Source: Mesostigma viride (lineage: Eukaryota > Streptophyta > Mesostigmatophyceae > Mesostigmatales > Mesostigmataceae). Taken from it: 64,000 bases of DNA. Shown in pieces: positions 10,160 to 19,344 of the stretch. The stretch is from the NCBI GenBank assembly GCA_009746045.1, contig RPFO01000167.1, positions 124,001 to 188,000 of the forward strand. Reading direction: 5' to 3'. How positions within the stretch are numbered: position 1 is the stretch's first letter; each line of letters opens with the position of its first letter. The position numbers and the translations under genes are program-made. The notes beneath the pieces were generated by a model. That model was not told where the DNA came from. It was given only the letters and a program-made list of their open reading frames with translations, and did no database searches.

Positions 10160-10582
10160 ATGGCTAATAGTAATAATAGAAATAATAATAGATATAATAA
10201 TGGACTTGGGGGTTGGGATAGTGATGTATCTAGGCAACTTTACTATGCTGTGGCACATGATGGAGGCACAGGGAAAGTAGGTATTTTCTATAGCTGGGTA
10301 GACTGCAAGAGCTATATAGTGGATAGGCATAGGGCTATCTTTAAGGGATTCAAGACAGCATGGGAAGCAGATAGGTTTATCCAGGAATACATGACACGTC
10401 CAGTAGGTTTGCACGTAGAGGCACCACCTCAGGAGATTAGGACTCGCCCAATGCCTAGGGGCCGTAGTTGTGCACCCAATAGTGCAACAGTAGAGAGCAG
10501 GACGGGGGACACACAGGCTGTCACCGTCACGTTCAGCCAACTCACTGTCAGCACCCCACCTAGGCAGCCACCTAGTTTCTAG
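10160..10582 (+). CDS. Small chromovirus ORF with Cauli_VI/RNase H1 N-terminal domain
   Basis: A 140-codon frame starting at the ATG at 10160. After an Asn/Arg-rich start (about 20 residues) comes a domain with the order YYAVAHDGGTGKVGIFYSW, CKSYI, then IFKGFKTAWEADRFIQ. This is the pattern of the caulimovirus viroplasmin (P6)/RNase H1 hybrid-binding domain: YAV...G..GIY.SW.EC...V..F..A.FK.F.T..EA..F. In eukaryotic RNase H1 this domain binds RNA/DNA hybrids. The tail of about 60 residues is polar and unstructured. It lies between leader and gag inside the chromovirus, so it was carried as an accessory ORF. Its role in the element is not known. Domain call is confident, function inferred. Confidence 0.75.
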   Translation: MANSNNRNNNRYNNGLGGWDSDVSRQLYYAVAHDGGTGKVGIFYSWVDCKSYIVDRHRAIFKGFKTAWEADRFIQEYMTRPVGLHVEAPPQEIRTRPMPRGRSCAPNSATVESRTGDTQAVTVTFSQLTVSTPPRQPPSF

Positions 10583-10741
10583 AGGAGTAGAGTACTAATT
10601 ATAGCTTACTATATAATAGCTACATTAGCAGTATAACGTAGGGCAGTCGCTTGGTTGATTGCTTGTGGGCATGTGCATGGCATTTTCCCCCTTCTTCCTC
10701 TCTCCTTCCTTCCTTCTCTTGTGGATGTGGTACTGGTAAAC

Positions 10742-12134
10742 ATGCCGCGGGGTAAAAAGAAGGTGCGCGGCACGACTAGGAGTCATTCCGAGGAGGGAGA
10801 TGCAGACTTGGATAGGCAGGGCAGCCCAGAGTACCAAGTACAGGAGGTATCACAACAGGGCTCGTCCTACCAGCAAGGCAGCCCTGTAGGTCACCCAGGT
10901 GAGCTGGCTAGTACCTCCCGTGAGCCGCGAAGGCCACGAGGAGCGGATAGGATGGATAATAGCGAGGAATACCAGCCGCAGCGAATGCAGGCTGAGTATA
11001 ACCAGCTGATGGAACGGGCAGGTGATGAGACCCGGCCTAGATCGAATCCCACGAGTGCAGCCCAGCACCAGTCAGTGCAGCCGCAGCTACGCCCGCCCGG
11101 GCAGCCGCAGCAGCACCCAGTGCAGTCCCCACAGCAGCATTCGGAACAGCAACAGACGTTACCGCAGCAGTGGCAGCAGCAGCCAGTACAGCAGCAGCAG
11201 CCACCGCCGCCGCAGCAGCAACAGTGGCAGCAGCCGCAGCAGCTTCCGCCGTTGCAGCAGCAGCAGCCGCCGCTAAGCCAGCCGACCGGGTCGCAGATGT
11301 ATGGTCCGCTTAGTCAGAACGCGACCTATTATCACGCGCAACGTGCCCAACGATTACAACATCCCTGGGCGAGCGGTCGACGGGTTTCTTTTGGCAGTGA
11401 CCTGCAGTCCAATGCGACATCGCTGTGGACCCAGGACGAGGCTAGGGTTCCACCGCCGGTATACGATGAGGCTAGGCCCGCGTCGTCCCATCCGGCGCGC
11501 AATGTCCCAGCAGCCGGTCCTGCGCGGCTGAGCGTGTCGCATGGCAATAACCTCAACTTGAGTCGCATGGCACCCAGTGATCCTGGCTACGCGCATCCCT
11601 CGTCGGTCTGGCTACAACGCAGCGCGACTAGGTCAGCGCCTGCATCGGCAGATGACTCGTTGTCGATCTTTAACGTTCCGCCATATCGCGCAGTGGGCGG
11701 ACCTCGGGCCGACGCGTTTAAGGCGCCGCCCATGCCTGACTTTAAACCAGTGCCCAAGCTGCGCGCGACTATGAACCCTCGCGAGATCGACGAATGGACG
11801 CGTATGTGGGTACAGATCTACTGGGCGTGGTGCAACCACAATGGGTGGGAGCTAGCTACCGAGGTTCTTATTTCCTACGTCGTCACCAACTGCATGGATC
11901 CCTCAGTGGTCGGCATACTCAACTGTGAGAGTGTCGCGTCGCGCTTGTACCCTCGCACAGTAGAGGAGCTACTAGAGCGCATTGAGCGCAAGCTGGTGCC
12001 CCCTGACTGGAAGCTCCACGAGCGTCTGGCTTTTGCCAAGCTACGCCAAGGCACCACACCGTTCCGCGAGTTTCTGACAGAGTTTGAAGCATTCTCGGCT
12101 CGCCTTGAGGACTTGACCTGGACCGAATATAGGT
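10742..12134 (+). CDS. Chromovirus gag, N-terminal part
   Basis: Opens at MPRGKKKVRG (10742). A long Gln/Pro-rich segment (about 11090-11290, many CAG codons) is followed by a retrotransposon gag capsid-like domain: PREIDEWTRMWVQIYWAW, then ASRLYPRTVEELLERIERKL and FREFLTEFEAFSARLEDL. The copia-type element at 12135-21658 is inserted here; capsid-like and zinc-knuckle gag sequence resumes at 21659. Structural protein of the particle by family knowledge. Fossil. Confidence 0.85.
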
Positions 12135-12749
12135 AGTTGTATGAGAGTGAATGCCCTGAATTCCGCCATGGTTCTTGCAGGAATGTTGCCTTTATTAAGA
12201 ATAAAGAACACAGACGTAAGTCACGTCACTTCCAAGACTGCACGCAGCACAGGCGACAGGGTCGCAGTGCCAAGAGAACGTGCACGCAAGAACTAGCGTC
12301 CCGGTGCGACCGAGTCACACATATAGGTTGTTAGGGACGCGTCCAAGTATTCAGCTGCACTGTCACAGCTGAACTGTCAATCAATTGATTACACAGACTC
12401 TGGCACGCCTTTGGCGCGCAGATCTATCAATTGTCCATACGGCTAGTCCTGTGGACCTATCCGTACACTGCTCAGCATCAATTGTCTCATAGGTCCTGGC
12501 GCGCTACAGCGCCTACCTATCAATTGACCATCAAGTCCTGTACAAGTCCTGTCAACGTCCTGCGGACTATCAAAGTGACACTTGTACATCCTGTGTCCGT
12601 ACGCGCCCACAGTGGCGCGCCGGGTACTGTCGGCACAGCCTAGGAAACGTCATAACTTTTACGTTCCTTAACCAAATGAGGCGTTCAAGGTGCCGTTGGA
12701 AAGAGCGTAACAATCTCTATCCATCTAACGTAAATCCTTTACGTTAACT
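12135..12749 (-). repeat. Copia-type 3' LTR (615 bp)
   Basis: Aligns end to end with 19345-21658 once the 19484-21180 insertion is set aside. Confidence 0.93.
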
Positions 12750-12768
12750 CCAATCCCTTCTTTTCTTT
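12750..12768 (-). other. Copia-type polypurine tract
   Basis: On the minus strand AAAGAAAAGAAGGGATTGG lies immediately before the 3' LTR, the expected place and composition for plus-strand priming. Confidence 0.75.
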
Positions 12769-13699
12769 AGGGATCACATCCCCTGCCAGGGACCCTTGAA
12801 GTAGCTTGAAATGTCCTTCACTCCAGCTTGAAGCTTGAACAGATGTCTTTAATGGCCATTGCCATTCCCCCAGCCTTTTCTTTTAAGGAACTGGAAAAGA
12901 AACAGATCTGCCACAGGGAAAACCATTCCATGAGAAATGGATAAAAACCTATGGAAGTGGCATTACAGAGTACCACCAGATATTAGAAGCACACAAAATT
13001 AAATACATACAGGTTAATTCTATGAGGTCTTCTCCAGGAATTAATCCCATCACCTCGGTAGAGCCTCCAGTACAATGACCTTCTGGCGGTGAGTTACATT
13101 AATCCCAGATACTAATCCCATAAAACCCAGTACATATTCAATATAAGTACAATAAATCCATGACAATTAAAATACCACTTGACAAAGTAAGGCGTATTAC
13201 AATAGTTTGCCTGTCATTCTCTCAACAGGGGTCTATTGGCGCCCGTCTTACGGCGCCCGTCTACTTGCCAGATGGTAAACTGCCACAGCAAACAAATGAC
13301 AAAATGAAACACATAGGCAACAATTAAATCCTGCCCTGGGGAACTAGGGAAGTCTGAACAGGCAAACACCTGAACAGGCCAGCTTGTAGAAACATAATAC
13401 CAGGGAATCGAACCCCGCCCTATAAACCCCAGAATAAAGGTTCCCAGACCATTGTGAGAAGTATGTACAAATATACATTTCTTTTAAAATAGAATACATG
13501 GTCTGTAATGGACCTGTCAACCTTGTGTAGTCAACAGCATGAACCCCAGCCAAAACCTGGCTGTATCCTGATTAAAATCAGAGTGAGTGTACCATGGTCC
13601 ATGAGCCTTAGTACAGACTAAAATACAGGTATTATGCCAGTCACAATGCTGACACTACCACACAATCTGCTCTCCAATGCCCTATAACCAGGCACCAGC
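12769..13699 (-). other. Copia-type 3' untranslated region
   Basis: About 0.9 kb between the RNase H frame and the polypurine tract. No domain-bearing frame; AT-richer than the coding part. Confidence 0.6.
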
Positions 13700-14443
13700 T
13701 TAGACAGCTTGCTGAGATGGGTCCATCAGAGACTGAAGAACCTTGTATTGCACTGCTGCCTTCTGCACTAGCTTGGTCAAAGCATCAGCAGGATTGTCAA
13801 CCCCAGGGATATGCTCAATATTGGCCAAGGAGGACAACTCCTTAAGAAGGAGATAATCCAAGTCCCTACTTCTGGCCATCTGCCTGTGCACAAACTGCAC
13901 CATCCCCATGGAGTCTGTTTTTAGAAGAGTGGTAACCTGAAGTGGCCAAGGAGTGTTAGAAGTCATCTGATGAAGCAACTCCTTCAGATAAAGGCTTGTG
14001 TGAATGCCTTCACAAATAGCCCTGCATTCTGCCACATCACTGCTGACAGCCACCCGTTTGTGCAGGCGACTAAACCAGCTCACCAAACTCCCCAGGCCTT
14101 CCTGTCTGAGCACAAAGAGCCCTGCAGCCCTGCCCCTGACCTTGGAGACCTGCCTGCTGTCCATTGAGCTATCCACATACAGCTCCATGCAAATGGGTTG
14201 TGATAAATCCACTGCAGACAACAGAATGCCAGATGAAGCCCTGACCTGATCAGCCACCTTGGCAGACCCTAGCTCCACCAGCATGTCATCAGGCAACCTG
14301 GCTATGACCATAAGGTCTGGCCTGGAAATGCCTGCCACCCAAGCAACCATGCCCCTGACCATAGGACACAGTGCCTGTGTGATGGTTGGAGGAAGCTTGC
14401 TAATGAGGGTCTCTTGATAATCATTGCCCCCCACCAGCAGCAT
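13700..14443 (-). CDS. Copia-type RNase H region
   Basis: A 247-codon frame with the copia RNase H order: a GMVAWVAGISRPDL segment typical of the connection between reverse transcriptase and RNase H, ELYVDSSMDS, VAVSSDVAECRAICEG, LKTDSMGMVQFVHR, and HIPGVDNPADALTK near the end. Degrades the RNA strand of the hybrid by family knowledge. Fossil. Confidence 0.85.
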   Translation of the reverse strand: MLLVGGNDYQETLISKLPPTITQALCPMVRGMVAWVAGISRPDLMVIARLPDDMLVELGSAKVADQVRASSGILLSAVDLSQPICMELYVDSSMDSRQVSKVRGRAAGLFVLRQEGLGSLVSWFSRLHKRVAVSSDVAECRAICEGIHTSLYLKELLHQMTSNTPWPLQVTTLLKTDSMGMVQFVHRQMARSRDLDYLLLKELSSLANIEHIPGVDNPADALTKLVQKAAVQYKVLQSLMDPSQQAV

Positions 14444-15528
14444 ACGCCACTCCCCCCCTTCTTCACCAGTGTGGCCTCCATGCCCACAAACAGCAGAGGC
14501 TCATTCTCCACCTGCCATTGCTCCCTACCCAGAGGAAACTTGGACTTAATGATGGAGATCAGCTCCTTAAGCCACGACGTGGGAGCTATCAGATGTAGGT
14601 CATCCCCGTGCAGCGAAGCATACACTGGCAGGCCTTCCCATTGCCCCAGAAACAGACAGGGGTCTACAGGAGAGACCTTCAAGTTGCAATGCTCCTTCAG
14701 GAAACGGTTGAGAGTCTCCCTCCAGATTATTGGACTTGACCTCAGGCCCTCCAGGCCCTTGAGGATTTTAAGGAACTCAGTGTGAATGTCCCTTTTCCAT
14801 ACAGCAGGCACCCTGACATAGAAAGGCGTCTTGCCCTCCCACTTTTCCTGTGCCACATCTGCATCCCCCTCCAGAAATGCCCTCTTGAAGTCTACCACCA
14901 CTGAGCCATAGTCCAAGCCCTTGTTGAGAAGGCCTAGAAATACACACAGCAGCAGCCTCCAAGTGTCATGCAACATGCCAGGGGTATACAACTCCTCAGC
15001 AGTGCACTCACCAGTACCCTTGAACTCATTCAGCACTGGCCTGACATGTGGTACCTTGACCCCGTCCACCTCCTTCATCTTGATGACAAACTTGAGCTTG
15101 AGTAGACGTCGTGCAGGAGGCAGGTCATTGACAGGTTCCACGCATTTCTTGGAGATCCAGTCCTCCCCAGATTTAATCAGACCCAGTGTGACCTGGGGAC
15201 ACATAATGGGAGAGGACATGAGCTTCACCAGGCCTTGGTAGTTGATAGGGCTGTGTCCAGCAAGTGAGTGAGGACCAATGCCCAAACTGCTTGGATGACT
15301 AGCAGCTGGCAATATGAGGTCATCAACCAAGGGCTCCTGCCCCTGGCACACTTGCACACGCTTAACCGTCCTGGTTACTGCACGTGATAGGTGAGTGGTC
15401 CTGAAATTAATCAGTGGGACCTGACCAGCCCCTTCCTTAGTCAGGAGAGAGGACGTGATCACTACCCCATCCTGGCATAGGAAATTCTGCCCCAGAAGAG
15501 CAGGTCCTGATAGCCCTCCAAGACACAA
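14302..15528 (-). CDS. Copia-type reverse transcriptase region
   Basis: Copia-class reverse transcriptase: RLLKLKFVIKMKEVDGVK, then DYGSVVVDFKRAFLEGD, PFYVRVPAVWK, LKGLEGLRSSPIIWRETL, VDPCLFL and the YASLHGDDLHLI active-site block. Overlaps the neighbouring frames on both sides. Fossil. Confidence 0.88.
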   Translation of the reverse strand: MCLGGLSGPALLGQNFLCQDGVVITSSLLTKEGAGQVPLINFRTTHLSRAVTRTVKRVQVCQGQEPLVDDLILPAASHPSSLGIGPHSLAGHSPINYQGLVKLMSSPIMCPQVTLGLIKSGEDWISKKCVEPVNDLPPARRLLKLKFVIKMKEVDGVKVPHVRPVLNEFKGTGECTAEELYTPGMLHDTWRLLLCVFLGLLNKGLDYGSVVVDFKRAFLEGDADVAQEKWEGKTPFYVRVPAVWKRDIHTEFLKILKGLEGLRSSPIIWRETLNRFLKEHCNLKVSPVDPCLFLGQWEGLPVYASLHGDDLHLIAPTSWLKELISIIKSKFPLGREQWQVENEPLLFVGMEATLVKKGGSGVCCWWGAMIIKRPSLASFLQPSHRHCVLWSGAWLLGWQAFPGQTLWS

Positions 15529-17183
15529 AAAGCAGTGTCCTGTCCAAGGATAGGAATAGATACCTCACCCAGTACCTTCACGTGTACCCCGCCACTGAAG
15601 TCAGACACAAACTGATAGCTGGGTTCAGTCATGCTGTACCCTGCTGCAGCCCTGGTCCCAATGATGGAAACCTGAGAATTAGTGTCTACCTCTAAGGCAG
15701 TGTCCAGCCCCAGATTGCCATGCCACCTGAGCTTGGCTACCTTGGGCTGCTTCTTGGCTCTTTGTAGAGCCCCAATCAATCCAGCCAAACTTGTCCCCCT
15801 GGGCTTGGTTAGTGCCTTGGGCTTGACAGTTGACTCCCCAGCTGTTGACCTTGCAGCCTGTTCAACAAGTACCTCTGCAACCTGGCCAGGGCTGACAGAT
15901 TCCCCTGCAACAGATGTGGTCGTTGCGTCAGTGATGTCACTTGGGACCTGAAAATCCTGCAGATCCTGTGAGCCTTGTGCCTGACTGCCCTCATTCATCA
16001 GGTTAGGCTTGACATATGACCAACTCAGCCGGTGCACATGCTTTGGTTCGTCCTCCATGCTGACCAAGCATGCGTGGCTAGCTTCATCAACCTGGGTAAC
16101 CACCCCAGGACTCCAGCTACCACGTTTGCCATAAAGGCTAGGTTCCTTCCAAGCTAGGACCTTCTGACCCACTTGTGGCTCCAGCATCTTCCAACCCCGG
16201 TCCTTCTCCCTCAGCTTGGCAAAGGTGACATGTGCAGCATGTTTCCAGCCCTCCAGCACATGTGGTGGGCACAGGCCATGATATAGACCCATTGGGCTGA
16301 CAGCAACTCCATCATAGTAGAAGTTAACCCTGCTGTTCAGCTGCTGCTCCACGTTCCTCAGCCATGCACTCCTGACAAGTGCAGGTGCAGACAAGGGTAC
16401 CCAGTCTTCAGAGATGATCAATTTCTTGACCTCCTGGATTGCCCTCTCGATAGCACCCTGCTGCCCATGAGCCTCCCTAGGTGTAACCAGCAACTCAGGA
16501 AGGGTAGGATCACCCTTGAGATGCTGAAACTGCATGTCCACCTGGATCCTTGTGGTAGGAAACTTGGCTCTTACATTCTGCAGGGCAGCCAGCAAGTACC
16601 TGTTCTTCATAGAAGGTAAATGCTCCAGCACCTTGTATTTTGTGTACCTGTCCACGCACACCAACAGTTGCATGCCCCTGATGTGTTGGATATCACACTG
16701 CAGATCACCAATGCTCTGAGGTAGAGCTTTGGCATGTGATTTCCTGGGCTTGTTGGAGGACAACTGGCACTTACACCGTGAGGCAGCTTGCTGACACGCC
16801 TTGAGAAGGGGTGCCCTGCCCATACGGAAGGCAAAGTTGTTTGACAGAGAAGTGGCATGCCCAAACATGTTGTGGATTCGGGCACCCAACTCCTGGTACA
16901 CAGAGGAAGCAGTCCCTGGCACAGTCAGGACTGTGCTGTCAGGTTGTCCAGCATCACCATGCTGACTTCCATCCTGTTCTGACTCAGAGCCTGAGTCACC
17001 CTGCTCATGCCCAACACCTGGACCGCCAGCAGGGACCACATGCATACCACCAGAGGCCTTCACACCCCTCTGTGGTTGTACATTGGTTTCTCTCAAAATG
17101 AGAGGTCCACCCTCGTGCCCAGCACGAGGATGCATGGGGTCAGACATTCTTACAGCTGCATCAGCTGTCAAGGACGTCTTCAT
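15462..17183 (-). CDS. Copia-type integrase followed by protease-like segment
   Basis: A 573-codon frame. Its first third holds an integrase: a zinc-binding-like HNMFGH...C...CKC region, then DLQCDIQHIRGMQLLVCVDR and GQQGAIERAIQEVKKLI, and a C-terminal part with WKEPSLYGKRGSWSPGVV. Near the end a retropepsin-like stretch appears (ALEVDTNSQVSIIGTRAAA, then VLGEVSIPILGQ). If real, protease follows integrase, unlike the usual copia order of protease before integrase. The integrase call is firm, the protease call is tentative. Fossil. Confidence 0.8.
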   Translation of the reverse strand: MKTSLTADAAVRMSDPMHPRAGHEGGPLILRETNVQPQRGVKASGGMHVVPAGGPGVGHEQGDSGSESEQDGSQHGDAGQPDSTVLTVPGTASSVYQELGARIHNMFGHATSLSNNFAFRMGRAPLLKACQQAASRCKCQLSSNKPRKSHAKALPQSIGDLQCDIQHIRGMQLLVCVDRYTKYKVLEHLPSMKNRYLLAALQNVRAKFPTTRIQVDMQFQHLKGDPTLPELLVTPREAHGQQGAIERAIQEVKKLIISEDWVPLSAPALVRSAWLRNVEQQLNSRVNFYYDGVAVSPMGLYHGLCPPHVLEGWKHAAHVTFAKLREKDRGWKMLEPQVGQKVLAWKEPSLYGKRGSWSPGVVTQVDEASHACLVSMEDEPKHVHRLSWSYVKPNLMNEGSQAQGSQDLQDFQVPSDITDATTTSVAGESVSPGQVAEVLVEQAARSTAGESTVKPKALTKPRGTSLAGLIGALQRAKKQPKVAKLRWHGNLGLDTALEVDTNSQVSIIGTRAAAGYSMTEPSYQFVSDFSGGVHVKVLGEVSIPILGQDTAFCVLEGYQDLLFWGRISYARMG

Positions 17184-17323
17184 AGGAACCTGTACCTCTC
17201 CAGGTGACCTGGGGCCACCCTGAACCTGGAGATCACCCTCTTGTTGCCCAGATATAAAATCTGCATTGGAGCACCTGGCCTCCCCCTGGGTGAATTAAGG
17301 TGTGTAGGGGTTGCCTCAGACAG

Positions 17324-17980
17324 TCACTGCTCCTTGTTGTCTTCTTGCTGACTGCCCTTTGAAGGCTGGCCTGCCTGGGACTTGTTGTTGTTCTTCTTGT
17401 TGTTGTTGTTGTTATTCTTGTTGCTGCCCTGGCCCTGGGTCTTCTTGAAGCTGGGACACTCCTTCTTGATGTGCCCCCACCCCTTGCACAGGTAGCATTG
17501 TATCTTTGACTTGCCCTGGCCACTGCCCCCGTTGTCAGACGCGTTGCCCTGCTTGGGCTGACCACCCACCCGCCTGAACACCGACTTGGAGTGTGACCTC
17601 CCGTCAGGGTCGGGTGAATGATTGGCCTTCCGCTTGTTGTGGTTGCCCCTACGCCCTCCTTGGCTTCTGTCAGCCTCAGACGATTTGGAGCCACCCTGGG
17701 TACGCCCACCTGCCTGGGTAGCCTTCACTGCTGGCACTCCACCCTCAAACAGCTCCTCTGCCTCGAGTGCTTGTTTGATTATGACCTTGTAGGCCTTGAG
17801 GGTTGAGTGTGGGGCACACATGACCTTTAAGGAGCCACGTGTAGCCTTGTCCAGCCCAGAAACCTTGAGCCAGTTTGTCAGGGCTATGTTGTCAGCAACA
17901 TTAAAGCCGTGAGCCCTGCCCTCCTCAACCATTTTACAATAGTTAAGGAAGTTCTGGATCAGGTCCCCTTGACCTCCCAC
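17324..17980 (-). CDS. Copia-type gag, zinc-knuckle part
   Basis: Begins with a helical gag segment (NFLNYCKMVEEGRAHGF, VMCAPHSTLKAYKVII) and ends in a basic region with the CCHC knuckle CYLCKGWGHIKKEC followed by Gln/Asn/Lys-rich sequence. The 5' neighbour frame at 17959-18441 overlaps it by 22 bases. Fossil. Confidence 0.85.
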   Translation of the reverse strand: MGGQGDLIQNFLNYCKMVEEGRAHGFNVADNIALTNWLKVSGLDKATRGSLKVMCAPHSTLKAYKVIIKQALEAEELFEGGVPAVKATQAGGRTQGGSKSSEADRSQGGRRGNHNKRKANHSPDPDGRSHSKSVFRRVGGQPKQGNASDNGGSGQGKSKIQCYLCKGWGHIKKECPSFKKTQGQGSNKNNNNNNKKNNNKSQAGQPSKGSQQEDNKEQ

Positions 17981-18441
17981 CCCTGGTATTTATCCTGCCA
18001 ATGGATCCCCACTTTCTTCCTCTGATCCTCTAGCAGCTCCTTTAACTCTGCCACGTAGCTGGACCAGGCCTTGTTGGCCTTCTTACACTCTCTAGTGAGG
18101 TCCTTTATCTGATCTGTACACTTGCCAAAAGTCTGGCTACCTATCCAGATCTGGTAATAGTTTGTACCACCGTACAAACTTGGAAACCCCTCTAGCCCCT
18201 CCACAAACTCCTCAGCCTGCTTGGGCTTTGTGTCTGACGTGACAGGTTGCAGTTGATTCACAATAAGCAAACCCTGGGTAGTGAGATCATAACCAAGAAC
18301 AGCTTGTGTATTATTAGGGTTGTGATGTACATTGGTAATTTCCCCGGTGACACCCACGTCATCTACGTGAGCTGTCCCACTACCAGCACCACCATTATTC
18401 CCACTGGCTGGGGCACCTTTGCTACGGCGCCCGTCTGCCAT
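17959..18441 (-). CDS. Copia-type gag, N-terminal part
   Basis: A 160-codon frame starting MADGRRSKGAPASG. Its helical segment (FVEGLEGFPSLYGGTNYYQI, then LTRECKKANKAWSSYVAELK) fits a gag capsid N-terminus; no strong motif. Placed as gag by position and overlap with the knuckle-bearing frame. Confidence 0.6.
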   Translation of the reverse strand: MADGRRSKGAPASGNNGGAGSGTAHVDDVGVTGEITNVHHNPNNTQAVLGYDLTTQGLLIVNQLQPVTSDTKPKQAEEFVEGLEGFPSLYGGTNYYQIWIGSQTFGKCTDQIKDLTRECKKANKAWSSYVAELKELLEDQRKKVGIHWQDKYQGWEVKGT

Positions 18442-18603
18442 TCTGCACTACAAGCTATTCAAAAACACCTCAGCAAAGCAGCAGAATAAAGTATGTACAA
18501 AACTGTCGCAATTGCCGCCTGCGCCGGTGTCGCCGCCGCCCCCGCGAATCGCCGCTGAAAATCGACAAAATGCCGACTTGTACGTGAAAACGGGCCGATT
18601 TAT

Positions 18604-19320
18604 TCAGTAATCGAGGCCACGAAAATCACAGTACTCATAGGTGAACTCTGGATCCTCCATTTCCGGCGTGTGTGCCGGACCTGCGCCGGTATGTATCAAA
18701 ACCGGTGTGTTCCCCGGCGCGAAAGTTGCAATTCGCCGACGCGCGACGAGGCGCAGAGGATGAGTAAAAATTGACAGCAATTCCCAGCCTGCGGGAATCC
18801 ACTCTCGCAAAGCTGCGAGAAAAGCCACCAGGTTAATGAGAACCTGGCGTTCTCGACTGCGTACGCCGCGTGTGAGCAGCGACAGCAATGCGAGGTCTTG
18901 AAATAAGTTGGTTGTGACCACCGGCGCGCCCCCCGTGCGTGTCGATGCCCAGTTTTGCAAATTTCTCTGGTAGCCGGTCAGCGAGGAAATGGCGTTGTCC
19001 AGCTCCTCGATAGCAGTGGTGACTTCGGTCACCGACCGCAAACCGCCACGGACCTGGATCGTAAATTGCGACAGAATGTTGCGAATTTGGTCCAACGGCG
19101 CGCGTATAGCCGGCACCAGCTGTGGCAAACGGGGGTCCTCGGGAAAATCCCCGAGCAATGGGAGAGCTGCGCGCTGCCGACGATGGAGTTCGTCCAGCGA
19201 TATCGTGACCTCGTCAAGTAGTTGTTGCCACGATGGCGCAGCCGGTCTTGGTAACGGATCAGCCGGCGGAGCGGCTACCTCCTCATCACCGGGAATTCGG
19301 AATTCTTCAGAATTTGGCAT
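18604..19320 (-). CDS. Unrecognised ORF upstream of copia-type gag
   Basis: A 238-codon frame opening MPNSEEFRIPGDEEV close behind the 5' LTR. Predicted largely helical, with a Pro-rich start, SWQQLLDEVTISLDELHRRQ and TTAIEELDNAISSLTGYQRN (coiled-coil-like heptads), then FQDLALLSLLTRGVRS. No known domain recognised. Could be an extra gag-like protein. Position suggests it is the first product of the element. Function not assigned. Confidence 0.5.
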   Translation of the reverse strand: MPNSEEFRIPGDEEVAAPPADPLPRPAAPSWQQLLDEVTISLDELHRRQRAALPLLGDFPEDPRLPQLVPAIRAPLDQIRNILSQFTIQVRGGLRSVTEVTTAIEELDNAISSLTGYQRNLQNWASTRTGGAPVVTTNLFQDLALLSLLTRGVRSRERQVLINLVAFLAALREWIPAGWELLSIFTHPLRLVARRRIATFAPGNTPVLIHTGAGPAHTPEMEDPEFTYEYCDFRGLDY

Positions 19321-19344
19321 GTTTGGAACGAGGCGTGTAATACG

